Shown: positions 26,159 to 34,254 of the stretch, piece by piece
How positions within the stretch are numbered: the first letter of the stretch is position 1
Layout of the letters: the number at the start of each line of letters is the position of its first letter
Source: Palsa-189 sp963803735
GTDB lineage: Bacteria; Acidobacteriota; Terriglobia; Acidiferrales; UBA7541
Assembly (NCBI GenBank): GCA_963803735.1
Contig: CAWDNV010000012.1
Span: 248,001 to 312,000, forward strand
Direction: 5' to 3'
DNA: 64,000 nucleotides
Notes under the pieces: generated by a model
What the model was told of the DNA's origin: nothing
The model's database searches: none
The model's input: only the letters and a program-made list of their open reading frames with translations
Translations under genes and position numbers: made by a program

Positions 26159-29020
26159 ATGCGAATCGAAGACATGGTGGACCGGGTCGTTTCCCGGTTT
26201 ATTGGCACCAAACATGAACGCGATATCAAACGGCTGACCCCTAAAATCGCCGCGATTAATGAATTAGCGGGCGAATACGAAAAGCTCACCGATTCCGAAA
26301 TCAAGGAAAAGTCCGCCAGCCTCAAATTTCAGGTAACCGAGCGCCTCGGCAACGCCGATCCCGCCGAACCCGACTATAAGCAGCGCCTGGCCGACGCACT
26401 CGACCCGGCCATCCCTTCGGCATTCGCTCTGGCCCGCGAAGCCGGCCGCCGCACTCTCTCGATGCGTCATTTCGACGTGCAGTTGATCGGCGGCGTGGTG
26501 CTGCACGAAGGAAAAATCGCCGAGATGAAGACGGGCGAAGGCAAAACGCTCGTCGCTACGCTCCCCGCTTATCTCAATTCGCTTACCGGCCGCGGCGTTC
26601 ACATCATCACCGTCAATGACTACCTCGCCCGCCGCGATGCCGAATGGATGGGCCCGCTTTACCGTACCCTGGGCCTTAGCGTTGGCGTGATCGTCCACGA
26701 TCTTGATGATGCCCAGCGGCGCGCCGCCTATGGCGCCGATATCACCTACGGCACCAATAACGAATTCGGCTTCGATTATCTCCGCGACAACATGAAATAC
26801 GATCTGGCCGATTGCGTGCAGCGCGGCCATCATTTCGCCATCGTCGATGAAGTTGACTCGATCCTCATCGACGAAGCCCGTACGCCGCTGATTATTTCGG
26901 GCCCCGCGGAAGAATCCACAGACAAGTACTACCGCATCGACAAGATCATTCCCAAGCTCATTCAGGAAATCGATTACACGGTAGACGAAAAACACCGCAC
27001 CGCGACGCTCACCGAAGACGGTGTTTCCAAAGTGGAGCGACTCCTGGGCCTCGGCAACTTGTATGACCCCAGCCACATGGAGATGATTCATCACGTCTAC
27101 CAGGGCTTGCGCGCCCACACTCTCTACAAGCGTGATGTCGATTACGTCGTCAAAAATGGTGAAGTCATCATCGTCGATGAGTTCACCGGCCGCGAAATGC
27201 CCGGCCGCCGCTGGTCCGATGGACTCCACCAGGCGGTGGAAGCCAAAGAGGCCGTAAAGATCGAGCGCGAAAACCAAACTCTTGCCACCGTCACCTTCCA
27301 GAATTATTTCCGCATGTACCAGAAGCTCTCCGGCATGACCGGCACCGCCGAAACCGAAGCCGTCGAGTTCAATAAAATTTATAACCTCGAGGTTGTTGCC
27401 ATACCCACCAACCGCGAGCTTCGGCGCCACGAATTTTCCGACGTGGTCTACCGCACCGTCGATGAAAAATATGAAGCCGTCGTTAACGGCATGATTTTGG
27501 AAGACGGAACGAAGGCTAACGGAATCCGCCAGCTCCACGAAAGCGGCCAGCCCGTTCTGGTCGGCACGATCTCCATCGAGAAATCCGAGCACCTTTCTGA
27601 ACTCCTCAAGAAAGCCGGCATTCCTCATCAAGTGCTGAACGCCAAGCAGCACGAGCGCGAAGCGCACATCATCGCGCAGGCCGGCCGCAAGGGAACCGTC
27701 ACGGTCTCCACCAACATGGCAGGTCGCGGGACCGACATTCTCCTTGGTGGCAATCCCGAAGCTATGACTCGGGACTATTGCCTGAAAAACCGTTTGGCGA
27801 TGCCTTACGCTGCGGCCTCGGCTGTAGTCGGCGGCAATGGAACCGGCACTGGCGAGAGCGCCGCGAACATGGTCCTCTTCCAAATCGAAGGCAAAATCTT
27901 TCAGGTGCCTCACGAGCAGTGGCAGCCGATCTTTAACCAGTTCGTTGAACAGTGCAGCTCCGAGCGAGAGGAGGTCATCGCTCTCGGAGGCTTGCACATT
28001 CTTGGCACTGAGCGCCACGAAGCCCGCCGCATCGATAATCAGCTTCGCGGCCGCGCTGGCCGCCAGGGCGATCCCGGCTCTTCGCGTTTTTTCCTTTCGC
28101 TCGAAGACGATCTCCTCCGCGTCTTCGGTGGCGAACGTGTGAAGGCCCTGATGTATCGCCTCGGCATGACCGAAGGCGTGCCCATCGAATCGAAGCTCAT
28201 CTCTCGTCGCATCGAGAACGCGCAAAAGGCCGTCGAAGCCCAGAACTTCGAAGCCCGCAAGCACTTGCTCGAATACGACGATGTAATGAATAAGCAGCGC
28301 GAGACGATTTATTCCATCCGTCGCTCTGCGTTGGAAGGCAAAGACCAAAAAGATTACGCACTGGGAATCGCCGAAGATCTTGCGCGAGGGCTGGTGGAAA
28401 CCTTCTGCCCGCGCGAAGAGCATCCCCAGAAATGGAACCTCACGCAATTCTCCGGCGAAGTTCTGGGCCAGTTCGGCATCGATCTGAAAGCCGTCGGCCT
28501 GGATCCCTCTACTTCTGCTCTCACTCACGATCAACTAAGCGACGCGCTGGTGGAAAAAGTCCGTCAGCGCTATGAAGAAAAAGAAGCGCTCTTCGGCCCG
28601 CCCATGATGCGCTGGCTCGAGCGCCGCATCATTCTGGATATCGTCGACACGCAATGGAAGGATCACCTCCTCAGCCTCGACCACCTCAAAGAGGGAATCG
28701 GACTGCGCGGTTACGGCCAGAAGGATCCCCTCGTTGAATTCAAGAAGGAAGCATTCACGCTCTTCGAAGAGATGATGGGCCGGATCGATAGCGAAACCAT
28801 TCGCTATCTGTTCCTGATTCAGCCGGCGCGCCCCGAAGAGGAAGCTCGTGAAATCGAGCGGCGTCAGCGGCGCCAGCAGCAGCAATTGCAATATCAAACC
28901 GGGGCTGCCCAGGCCGAAGCTCCAAAGCCGGTACGCACAGGCGCCAAAGTCGGTCGCAACGATTCTTGCCCATGCGGCAGCGGCAAGAAATACAAAAAGT
29001 GCTGCGGTAAAACAGCATAA
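26159..29020 (+). CDS. secA: Preprotein translocase ATPase SecA
   Basis: 953 residues. NBD1 has Walker A MKTGEGKTLVA and the DEVD box IVDEVDSILIDEARTP; the preprotein cross-linking domain, NBD2 (MAGRGTDILLGGNPE, RRIDNQLRGRAGRQGDPGSS) and helical wing/scaffold follow. The extreme C-terminus is the SecB/phospholipid-binding zinc motif CPCGSGKKYKKCC. The motor drives proteins through SecYEG. Its own promoter lies at 26047-26075. It is complete and undisturbed. Confidence 0.98.
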   Translation: MRIEDMVDRVVSRFIGTKHERDIKRLTPKIAAINELAGEYEKLTDSEIKEKSASLKFQVTERLGNADPAEPDYKQRLADALDPAIPSAFALAREAGRRTLSMRHFDVQLIGGVVLHEGKIAEMKTGEGKTLVATLPAYLNSLTGRGVHIITVNDYLARRDAEWMGPLYRTLGLSVGVIVHDLDDAQRRAAYGADITYGTNNEFGFDYLRDNMKYDLADCVQRGHHFAIVDEVDSILIDEARTPLIISGPAEESTDKYYRIDKIIPKLIQEIDYTVDEKHRTATLTEDGVSKVERLLGLGNLYDPSHMEMIHHVYQGLRAHTLYKRDVDYVVKNGEVIIVDEFTGREMPGRRWSDGLHQAVEAKEAVKIERENQTLATVTFQNYFRMYQKLSGMTGTAETEAVEFNKIYNLEVVAIPTNRELRRHEFSDVVYRTVDEKYEAVVNGMILEDGTKANGIRQLHESGQPVLVGTISIEKSEHLSELLKKAGIPHQVLNAKQHEREAHIIAQAGRKGTVTVSTNMAGRGTDILLGGNPEAMTRDYCLKNRLAMPYAAASAVVGGNGTGTGESAANMVLFQIEGKIFQVPHEQWQPIFNQFVEQCSSEREEVIALGGLHILGTERHEARRIDNQLRGRAGRQGDPGSSRFFLSLEDDLLRVFGGERVKALMYRLGMTEGVPIESKLISRRIENAQKAVEAQNFEARKHLLEYDDVMNKQRETIYSIRRSALEGKDQKDYALGIAEDLARGLVETFCPREEHPQKWNLTQFSGEVLGQFGIDLKAVGLDPSTSALTHDQLSDALVEKVRQRYEEKEALFGPPMMRWLERRIILDIVDTQWKDHLLSLDHLKEGIGLRGYGQKDPLVEFKKEAFTLFEEMMGRIDSETIRYLFLIQPARPEEEAREIERRQRRQQQQLQYQTGAAQAEAPKPVRTGAKVGRNDSCPCGSGKKYKKCCGKTA

Positions 29021-29212
29021 CGCCCCCTCGCCCCGCAAGGGCACACCTCTACCGGTAAGGGATAGTTTCTACCCCTGCTGTGGGCCAGCAGTTCCGGATT
29101 GCCCTTCAAGTTACATCTATCTACAATAATGTCAGTTACATAAGCGGAGTCTGGGCTGGTTACGAGCTTGCTTATCCACAGCTATGCTGCTCCCGCTGCT
29201 AAGGGAGGACGT

Positions 29213-29536
29213 GTGGTCGTAGCCACTCAGGTTCGTGCTTGCCGTGTGGGCGCCTGTTCCACTCCCATACCTCAGACGCTCAATCGTCAAGGGGTATGCC
29301 TAACGCACTATCTGGACGAAGTTTTCACTCGTCTGTCCGCCGTGGAGGAACGCTGCCGCCAGAATGAATTCCCGGATGCCCGCACCCTCACTTGGCTTAG
29401 ACAGCAGGGTGATTTCGCCGTCACGCTGCTTTCCGGCGACGTGCCGGACTACTGCGAGGATCGCACTCGCTTGCTCGAATTGTTGCTCTGCCTGGCCAAT
29501 CTCCACGAATCTTTGCGGAGGTCTCAATCATCGTGA
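29213..29536 (+). CDS. Cysteine-containing small protein, unknown function
   Basis: 107 residues from the GTG at 29213, chosen because AAGGGAGGA lies just upstream; a TTG at 29168 would add 15 residues without a ribosome binding site. The N-terminal CRVGACSTPIP...GVCLTHYLDE gives a C-x4-C-x14-C-x3-H pattern that may bind metal. The rest is helical. No family recognised. It overlaps the next gene by four bases (GTGA), so the two form one unit. Confidence 0.6.
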   Translation: MVVATQVRACRVGACSTPIPQTLNRQGVCLTHYLDEVFTRLSAVEERCRQNEFPDARTLTWLRQQGDFAVTLLSGDVPDYCEDRTRLLELLLCLANLHESLRRSQSS

Positions 29537-30225
29537 CGCCACGAACCCTGCACCAGCCGCCATCTCCCCCGGCGCAGCGCAAAATGACCCCAGAGATGCC
29601 GCGCATTCCAGGGGTGGTCCAAGCGCCCCCGCGTGCGCCTCTCCAACTCAAGCCGCTCATCCCAGTTATTCTCGCGGCGCTTCTTTGCGCCTCCGGATTC
29701 GCGCTTTGGTTGTCACACCGCAGGCATGCGAATCTCAACGCATCCGCGTCCTCCGATGCCCCGCCGTCCTACGTCTCGTCTGAGGCATCCTCAATCACAA
29801 AGTCTGATACCGAACCGAACACGGTCGGCACACTCTATGAGCTTGCTCAACCCTGGTCTTCGAAGGCATTCCTGTTCATCGATCCCAAGACCCAGACAGG
29901 CGTCCCAGCCATGGTCATTCATCTGCCGGGGCCGCCTGCTGAGCCATCTTTCTGGGGCTTCGCGCTCTCGAATCCACTTTCCCGCTGTCAGCTGCAATAC
30001 GTAACCGATCTCAGCGCATTGTCCTTGCGTTTTGCTATTCCGGCCGCCCATCCCATGGTTGTTAGCGATTGCGACGGTATCGTTTACGATCCGCTCAAAA
30101 TGACTACGTTACCCAACGGATCCTGGGTCCGCGGCGAGATCGTCCGGGGCGTCGGAATTCGGCCTCCCATTGCTATTCAGGTCGAAGTACGCGGCCGCGA
30201 CGTCATCGCCAAACAAATGGAATAA
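29533..30225 (+). CDS. Membrane-anchored protein of unknown function
   Basis: 230 residues: a Pro-rich cytosolic N-terminus, one membrane helix at about residues 43-62 (LIPVILAALLCASGFALWL), a Ser-rich linker and an extracytoplasmic beta-rich domain of about 130 residues ending GRDVIAKQME. No catalytic motif recognised. Translationally coupled to the Cys-rich gene upstream through a GTGA overlap, so the two products may act together (inference). Confidence 0.6.
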   Translation: MTPRTLHQPPSPPAQRKMTPEMPRIPGVVQAPPRAPLQLKPLIPVILAALLCASGFALWLSHRRHANLNASASSDAPPSYVSSEASSITKSDTEPNTVGTLYELAQPWSSKAFLFIDPKTQTGVPAMVIHLPGPPAEPSFWGFALSNPLSRCQLQYVTDLSALSLRFAIPAAHPMVVSDCDGIVYDPLKMTTLPNGSWVRGEIVRGVGIRPPIAIQVEVRGRDVIAKQME

Positions 30226-30406
30226 CTCAGCTCCTTCCATCCAGCCTGACGCTCACACTTCTGACTAGAAGCCATAGTGTCGAGCACCTCCCATTTGAAC
30301 GTTCGTCCAGCGAGCATATAATCGCCCTAACCAGCGGCAGACAGGCGGGCATGTGATCGCAATGCCTGCTCTCTGCTGAGCCGTTCCATCAGTGTGGGAG
30401 GAAAAC

Positions 30407-32086
30407 GTGGCCAAGCACCGGCAACCGAAAAATGGCTGGTCGAGGAGAGATTTTGTCAAAACCGCACTCACCGGCGTCGTCGCAACTGCCGTAGTCGGCG
30501 GCGCAAAGTCTGTTGCGGCTGCGAATGCTCCCCGCCATTGGGACAGTGTGGCGGACGTCGTTATCGTTGGCGCCGGAGCCACAGGACTGCCCGCTGCGAT
30601 CGAAGCCGCCGAAAACGGAGCCTCCGTCATCATCGTCGAGCAGAATTACGACATTGGCGGGCACGCCATCGAAAGCGGCGGCAATATCGCGCTGGGGGGC
30701 GGCACCAGCCTGCAAAAAAAATACGGCATTGACGACTCACCAGATCGCATGTTCTCAGATCTGGTCCATTGGCACGATTACAGGTTCAGCGACCGTGAAA
30801 TCCTGCGCGCCTTTTGCGACGGTAGCGCGCCGACGTTCGAATGGCTCAAAGCGCACGGAGTGGAATTCCCCGACCGGTCTCCGGTTGGTGCCGATGGCGG
30901 TCCGCAAGACATTAAACGGGCTCAAACTGTTGTCTGGATTGAAGGGCCCAGCGCTGTCGCTCCTAACGGGGGAAATGGCACTGCTCTCATGCGGCCACTC
31001 GAGGCCAGCGCCAGAAAATTAGGAGTGCAAATTCTTCTGCAGCACAGCATGACTGGACTCATTAGAGAAGGCCAGCTTTCCGGAAGAGTTCTCGGCATTA
31101 CGGCCACAATCCAGGGCAAAACCCTGAAAATTCAAGCAAGGAAAGGCATGATCATCGGAACCGGCGGTCATACAAGTAACGTCAACTTCCGCCGGATTTT
31201 TGATCCCAGGCTAACCGAAGAATATCAGGTGGTTGGCGAGCCGTATTCCCGCCAGACCGGCGACGGCGAGATCGCCGCCATGGAAATCGGCGCTTCGCTT
31301 TGGGGCGCCGCGAACCAAACCGTGGAGACCATGGCGCGATCCCATATTTTCGAAAAGCCTTACGTAATCGGCAATCAATATGGCTATCCGCAGGGCGGTG
31401 GCACACGCAACGAGAACCTCAAAAATAGCCCGATTCCTGGGCTCGCTCGCGCCATTGGTTTGCTGATGAAGGACTATCAGGACGTCATCCACGTCAATCA
31501 GACCGGTCTGAGGTTCGTAAACGAAGCCGCCACCGGGTTCGATTGGTGGAATCCTTGCCTGGAGTTAAATGGCGGAACAGGCGAGGGAGGCGGCCCGATT
31601 TGGGCTATCTTCGATGCAGACGCCGTTAAACGCGAAGGCTGGATTTGCGCGCCTCCATACGTCGACCCGGACGGCTGGTTTTTTACTGCAAACAATCTTG
31701 CCGAGCTCGCGCGCAAAATTGTGAGCAAATATCAAAAGGTGCCTATGCCGTCCGCTGCCCTGGAACAAACCGTGGCCAGATACAACTCATTTGTCGACGC
31801 AGGCAAGGACGCAGATTTCGGAAAACCAGATCCCAAATACAAAATCCAAACGCCGCCGTTTTACGCTGCCTGGTCCACGCCAGGTATCCACGATTGCGTG
31901 TCAGGGCTGCACATTAATGCCAAGGCTCAAGTGATTGACTTGCGCGGCCAGGTAATTCCGGGGCTTTACTGCGGCGGCGAATCGGCGGGTGGCTTCAACC
32001 AGCACGGCTTGGCTAAATGCCTGGTCTTCGGGCGCATCGCGGGTCGTGAAGCGGCACGCTCTTCCGCCAATGCCACGAAATCCTGA
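30407..32086 (+). CDS. Tat-exported FAD-dependent oxidoreductase, fumarate-reductase flavoprotein family
   Basis: 559 residues from the GTG at 30407 (GGGAGG upstream). The Tat signal SRRDFVKTALTG followed by a hydrophobic stretch ending AVAAA-type predicts export in folded form. The FAD dinucleotide-binding motif is VVIVGAGATGLPAAIEAAE; GTGGHTSN and the C-terminal GLYCGGESAGGFNQHGLAKCLVFGRIAGREA match the flavoprotein/3-ketosteroid-dehydrogenase-like superfamily. No haem CxxCH motif is present. The substrate cannot be told from the sequence. Confidence 0.85.
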   Translation: MAKHRQPKNGWSRRDFVKTALTGVVATAVVGGAKSVAAANAPRHWDSVADVVIVGAGATGLPAAIEAAENGASVIIVEQNYDIGGHAIESGGNIALGGGTSLQKKYGIDDSPDRMFSDLVHWHDYRFSDREILRAFCDGSAPTFEWLKAHGVEFPDRSPVGADGGPQDIKRAQTVVWIEGPSAVAPNGGNGTALMRPLEASARKLGVQILLQHSMTGLIREGQLSGRVLGITATIQGKTLKIQARKGMIIGTGGHTSNVNFRRIFDPRLTEEYQVVGEPYSRQTGDGEIAAMEIGASLWGAANQTVETMARSHIFEKPYVIGNQYGYPQGGGTRNENLKNSPIPGLARAIGLLMKDYQDVIHVNQTGLRFVNEAATGFDWWNPCLELNGGTGEGGGPIWAIFDADAVKREGWICAPPYVDPDGWFFTANNLAELARKIVSKYQKVPMPSAALEQTVARYNSFVDAGKDADFGKPDPKYKIQTPPFYAAWSTPGIHDCVSGLHINAKAQVIDLRGQVIPGLYCGGESAGGFNQHGLAKCLVFGRIAGREAARSSANATKS

Positions 32087-32103
32087 AGTCGTAACGGAGA
32101 AAG

Positions 32104-32880
32104 TCAAGCGTTCCAAATCTCACGTTGTCGCTCCTGTTCAGCCGGCGATAGCTTGAACCAGGACTCCGCCGTTTCACGAGCACGTTGCAGCGCCTGTTGT
32201 AAATCAGCTTGCTTGCGTTCAACGGCATCGCGGCCAATTTCGTCCGGAACTTCAATCGGCGGGCCAATCACCAGCACAACCCGCGAAAAAGGTCGCGGCA
32301 GATGGAAAAGGTCCCAGGCTTTCTCGAAGACATGCGCGTGTTCCGCAAAAAGGTGGAACGCTACGATGGGGCACCTGCTCCGGCGTGCCAGGATCACAGG
32401 CCCTGGTTTTGCAATGTAACGCGGTCCCCGCGGACCGTCTGCGGCAAAGGCTACGTCATGGCCTTGGTTCAGCCGTCCAGCCAGCACAGAAATGCCTCGC
32501 AGGCCGCCATGGGACGAACTCCCGAACGTGACATCAAAGCCTAGTTTCTTGAGTGCGCTGCCGAGGATCTGTCCGTCAAAATTAGCGCTCGTCATGGCCA
32601 CCACGCCGCGATAGCGCCACCACCACATCGCTAAAAAGATCGTTTGGTGCCAGAAAGAATAAACGCAGCGGCGGTTCTGGCTGTGCACGCGCTCAATTTG
32701 CTGCCAGCCCAGCACTTCGTATCGCAAAGTTGGTCCCGTAATCCGAGCGAATGCATAGGCCGCGCCGGAAATGACGGGAACTTGGGCGCGTCGAAAAGGG
32801 GAGAGCGGCCGTGGCCGCACATCGGACGAATCGGCGATCTGCTCGTCCCGCTGTGCCTGAGACTTGGCCAGTTCCGTCAT
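32104..32880 (-). CDS. Lysophospholipid acyltransferase family protein (DUF374-like)
   Basis: 258 residues. Typical features: RCVYSFWHQTIFLAMWW, the GRLNQGHDVAFAADGPRGPRY block with the conserved DGPRGP, and RSRCPIVAFHLFAE. DUF374 proteins belong to the lyso-phospholipid/lipid A acyltransferase superfamily and act at the inner membrane; the N-terminal part is weakly hydrophobic. It is convergent with the flavoprotein gene (17 bases between stops). Confidence 0.85.
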   Translation of the reverse strand: MTELAKSQAQRDEQIADSSDVRPRPLSPFRRAQVPVISGAAYAFARITGPTLRYEVLGWQQIERVHSQNRRCVYSFWHQTIFLAMWWWRYRGVVAMTSANFDGQILGSALKKLGFDVTFGSSSHGGLRGISVLAGRLNQGHDVAFAADGPRGPRYIAKPGPVILARRSRCPIVAFHLFAEHAHVFEKAWDLFHLPRPFSRVVLVIGPPIEVPDEIGRDAVERKQADLQQALQRARETAESWFKLSPAEQERQREIWNA

Positions 32881-32912
32881 GCGCTATAGTATAGGCGAGC
32901 GGAAACGCGGAT

Positions 32913-33965
32913 ATGAGCATCTTGAAATTCGTTTGTGGAACTTCGTACATCAACAACCGGAAGCGCGCAGTCCTCTGTGCCTTGCTCCCCGTCATAGCCT
33001 TGCTGATTTGTCAGCCGGAAACGGGCGCAGCACAAGCCGCGCCACCCAACCCGCCCGCACGCCAGGAAGCAATCGGGCGTCTCTCTGGAGACGATGTTTC
33101 CGTTACCGGGGCGATCGGCTACGACACTGAAAACGGGCGCACCACCGCCCTGTTGGCCAGCGGTAGCGATCTTACACTCCGATCCGGACAGGCAAAGATC
33201 GATCTGCCGGATGGCGGCGATATCATTCTGTGCGGGCCCGCTCATCTTTCCGTCGTGAAGTCAGGCCCGGCGATCACCATCGCACTCGAATACGGCCAAG
33301 TTCATTTACAAGTTGGCAGCACCGTTCAGATCACCGTTTATACGGCGCTCCTGGTCGTCACTCCGGAGGCTATCGGGGACCGCCAGCGTGATTTAACCGT
33401 CGGGCTTGATCAGAACGGGCAGCTTTGCGTCATCTCTCTTTACGGAGCTGTACGCATCGAGGAACAATTTTCGGCAGAACGAGTAGTTGTTCCGCAGGGT
33501 GGCGATATCGAGATTGACGGTGGCGAGCTCAATGCGCTACGCAGTGGTTCACGCAAGTGTTCCTGCGAGCTTCTGGTCTCTCAGAATAACGTCAGCAAAC
33601 AAATAGAAGCGAACACGCCCGCCCAGCCATCGAGAGCGCCGGCGCCTGCACGTCGCCCGGAATCAGCCATTACCACCACTTCTCGCATCGATATGCCGCC
33701 CTTGACCTTCGAAGCCCGATCCGCCGCTCCTGCGCCTGCTTTGAGCTCGGAAGCCATAACATTGATCAGCGAATCGGTGGCGGATCCGCAACCGTCATTT
33801 CGGGGTGCAATCAGGCCTGCTTTGCCTGCACCACCTGCGGCGACTTCCCAGTCGGCCTCGCGATCCCACGCTTCAAAGCTGAACTTTTTCGCAAGGCTCT
33901 TTGGACTTTTTCATCGCCACAAGAGCGCATGCGACGGCCCGGACTGCACCGCGGCGCAGTTATAA
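32913..33965 (+). CDS. FecR-like domain protein, exported
   Basis: 350 residues. An N-terminal signal or anchor segment (about 20-40, VLCALLPVIALLIC) is followed by a beta-rich domain with a FecR-type pattern (TALLASGSDLTLRSGQAKIDLPDGGDIILCG, GQVHLQVGS, VTPEAIGD). The second half is Pro/Ala/Ser-rich, low-complexity, and ends with a short basic/His segment and two Cys. Probably a periplasmic or surface protein sensing or scaffolding; function unknown. Divergent from the acyltransferase gene with only 32 bases between them. Confidence 0.6.
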   Translation: MSILKFVCGTSYINNRKRAVLCALLPVIALLICQPETGAAQAAPPNPPARQEAIGRLSGDDVSVTGAIGYDTENGRTTALLASGSDLTLRSGQAKIDLPDGGDIILCGPAHLSVVKSGPAITIALEYGQVHLQVGSTVQITVYTALLVVTPEAIGDRQRDLTVGLDQNGQLCVISLYGAVRIEEQFSAERVVVPQGGDIEIDGGELNALRSGSRKCSCELLVSQNNVSKQIEANTPAQPSRAPAPARRPESAITTTSRIDMPPLTFEARSAAPAPALSSEAITLISESVADPQPSFRGAIRPALPAPPAATSQSASRSHASKLNFFARLFGLFHRHKSACDGPDCTAAQL

Positions 33966-34254
33966 CGCCGGAACCCTCGTCCTTCGTCAATCTCACATAA
34001 ATAGCAACGCGCAGCGAACCGGGAGCCCGTCACCCTCGTCATGTGTTCGCTTACAAACCTAGGCGCGCCCTCGTAGATTTCCACAACTTGCGGGTGCTAG
34101 TTTCCGCCCACCTCTCAGAGGTAATTGGCCAGCTACGGCAGCTTATCGTTACTGGCTTCCGATGCCTGCGCGTTCCAGCTCCGCCCGGGGTCCGGCTATC
34201 CGCCTTTCGTGTCTGCTCGTTCGCGGACCGTTCCCTCGCTCCAGAATCCGCTCA

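Noticed and set aside
26264..28534. 756-codon open frame on the strand opposite secA
   Set aside because: It lies wholly antisense to an intact, motif-complete SecA; the long frame is a by-product of GC-rich codon usage. No ribosome binding site or recognisable domain.
33966..34254. Cyclic di-GMP riboswitch ahead of the Ig/PQQ lipoprotein gene
   Set aside because: Looked for because such genes sometimes carry one; the conserved GEMM sequence elements are not present.
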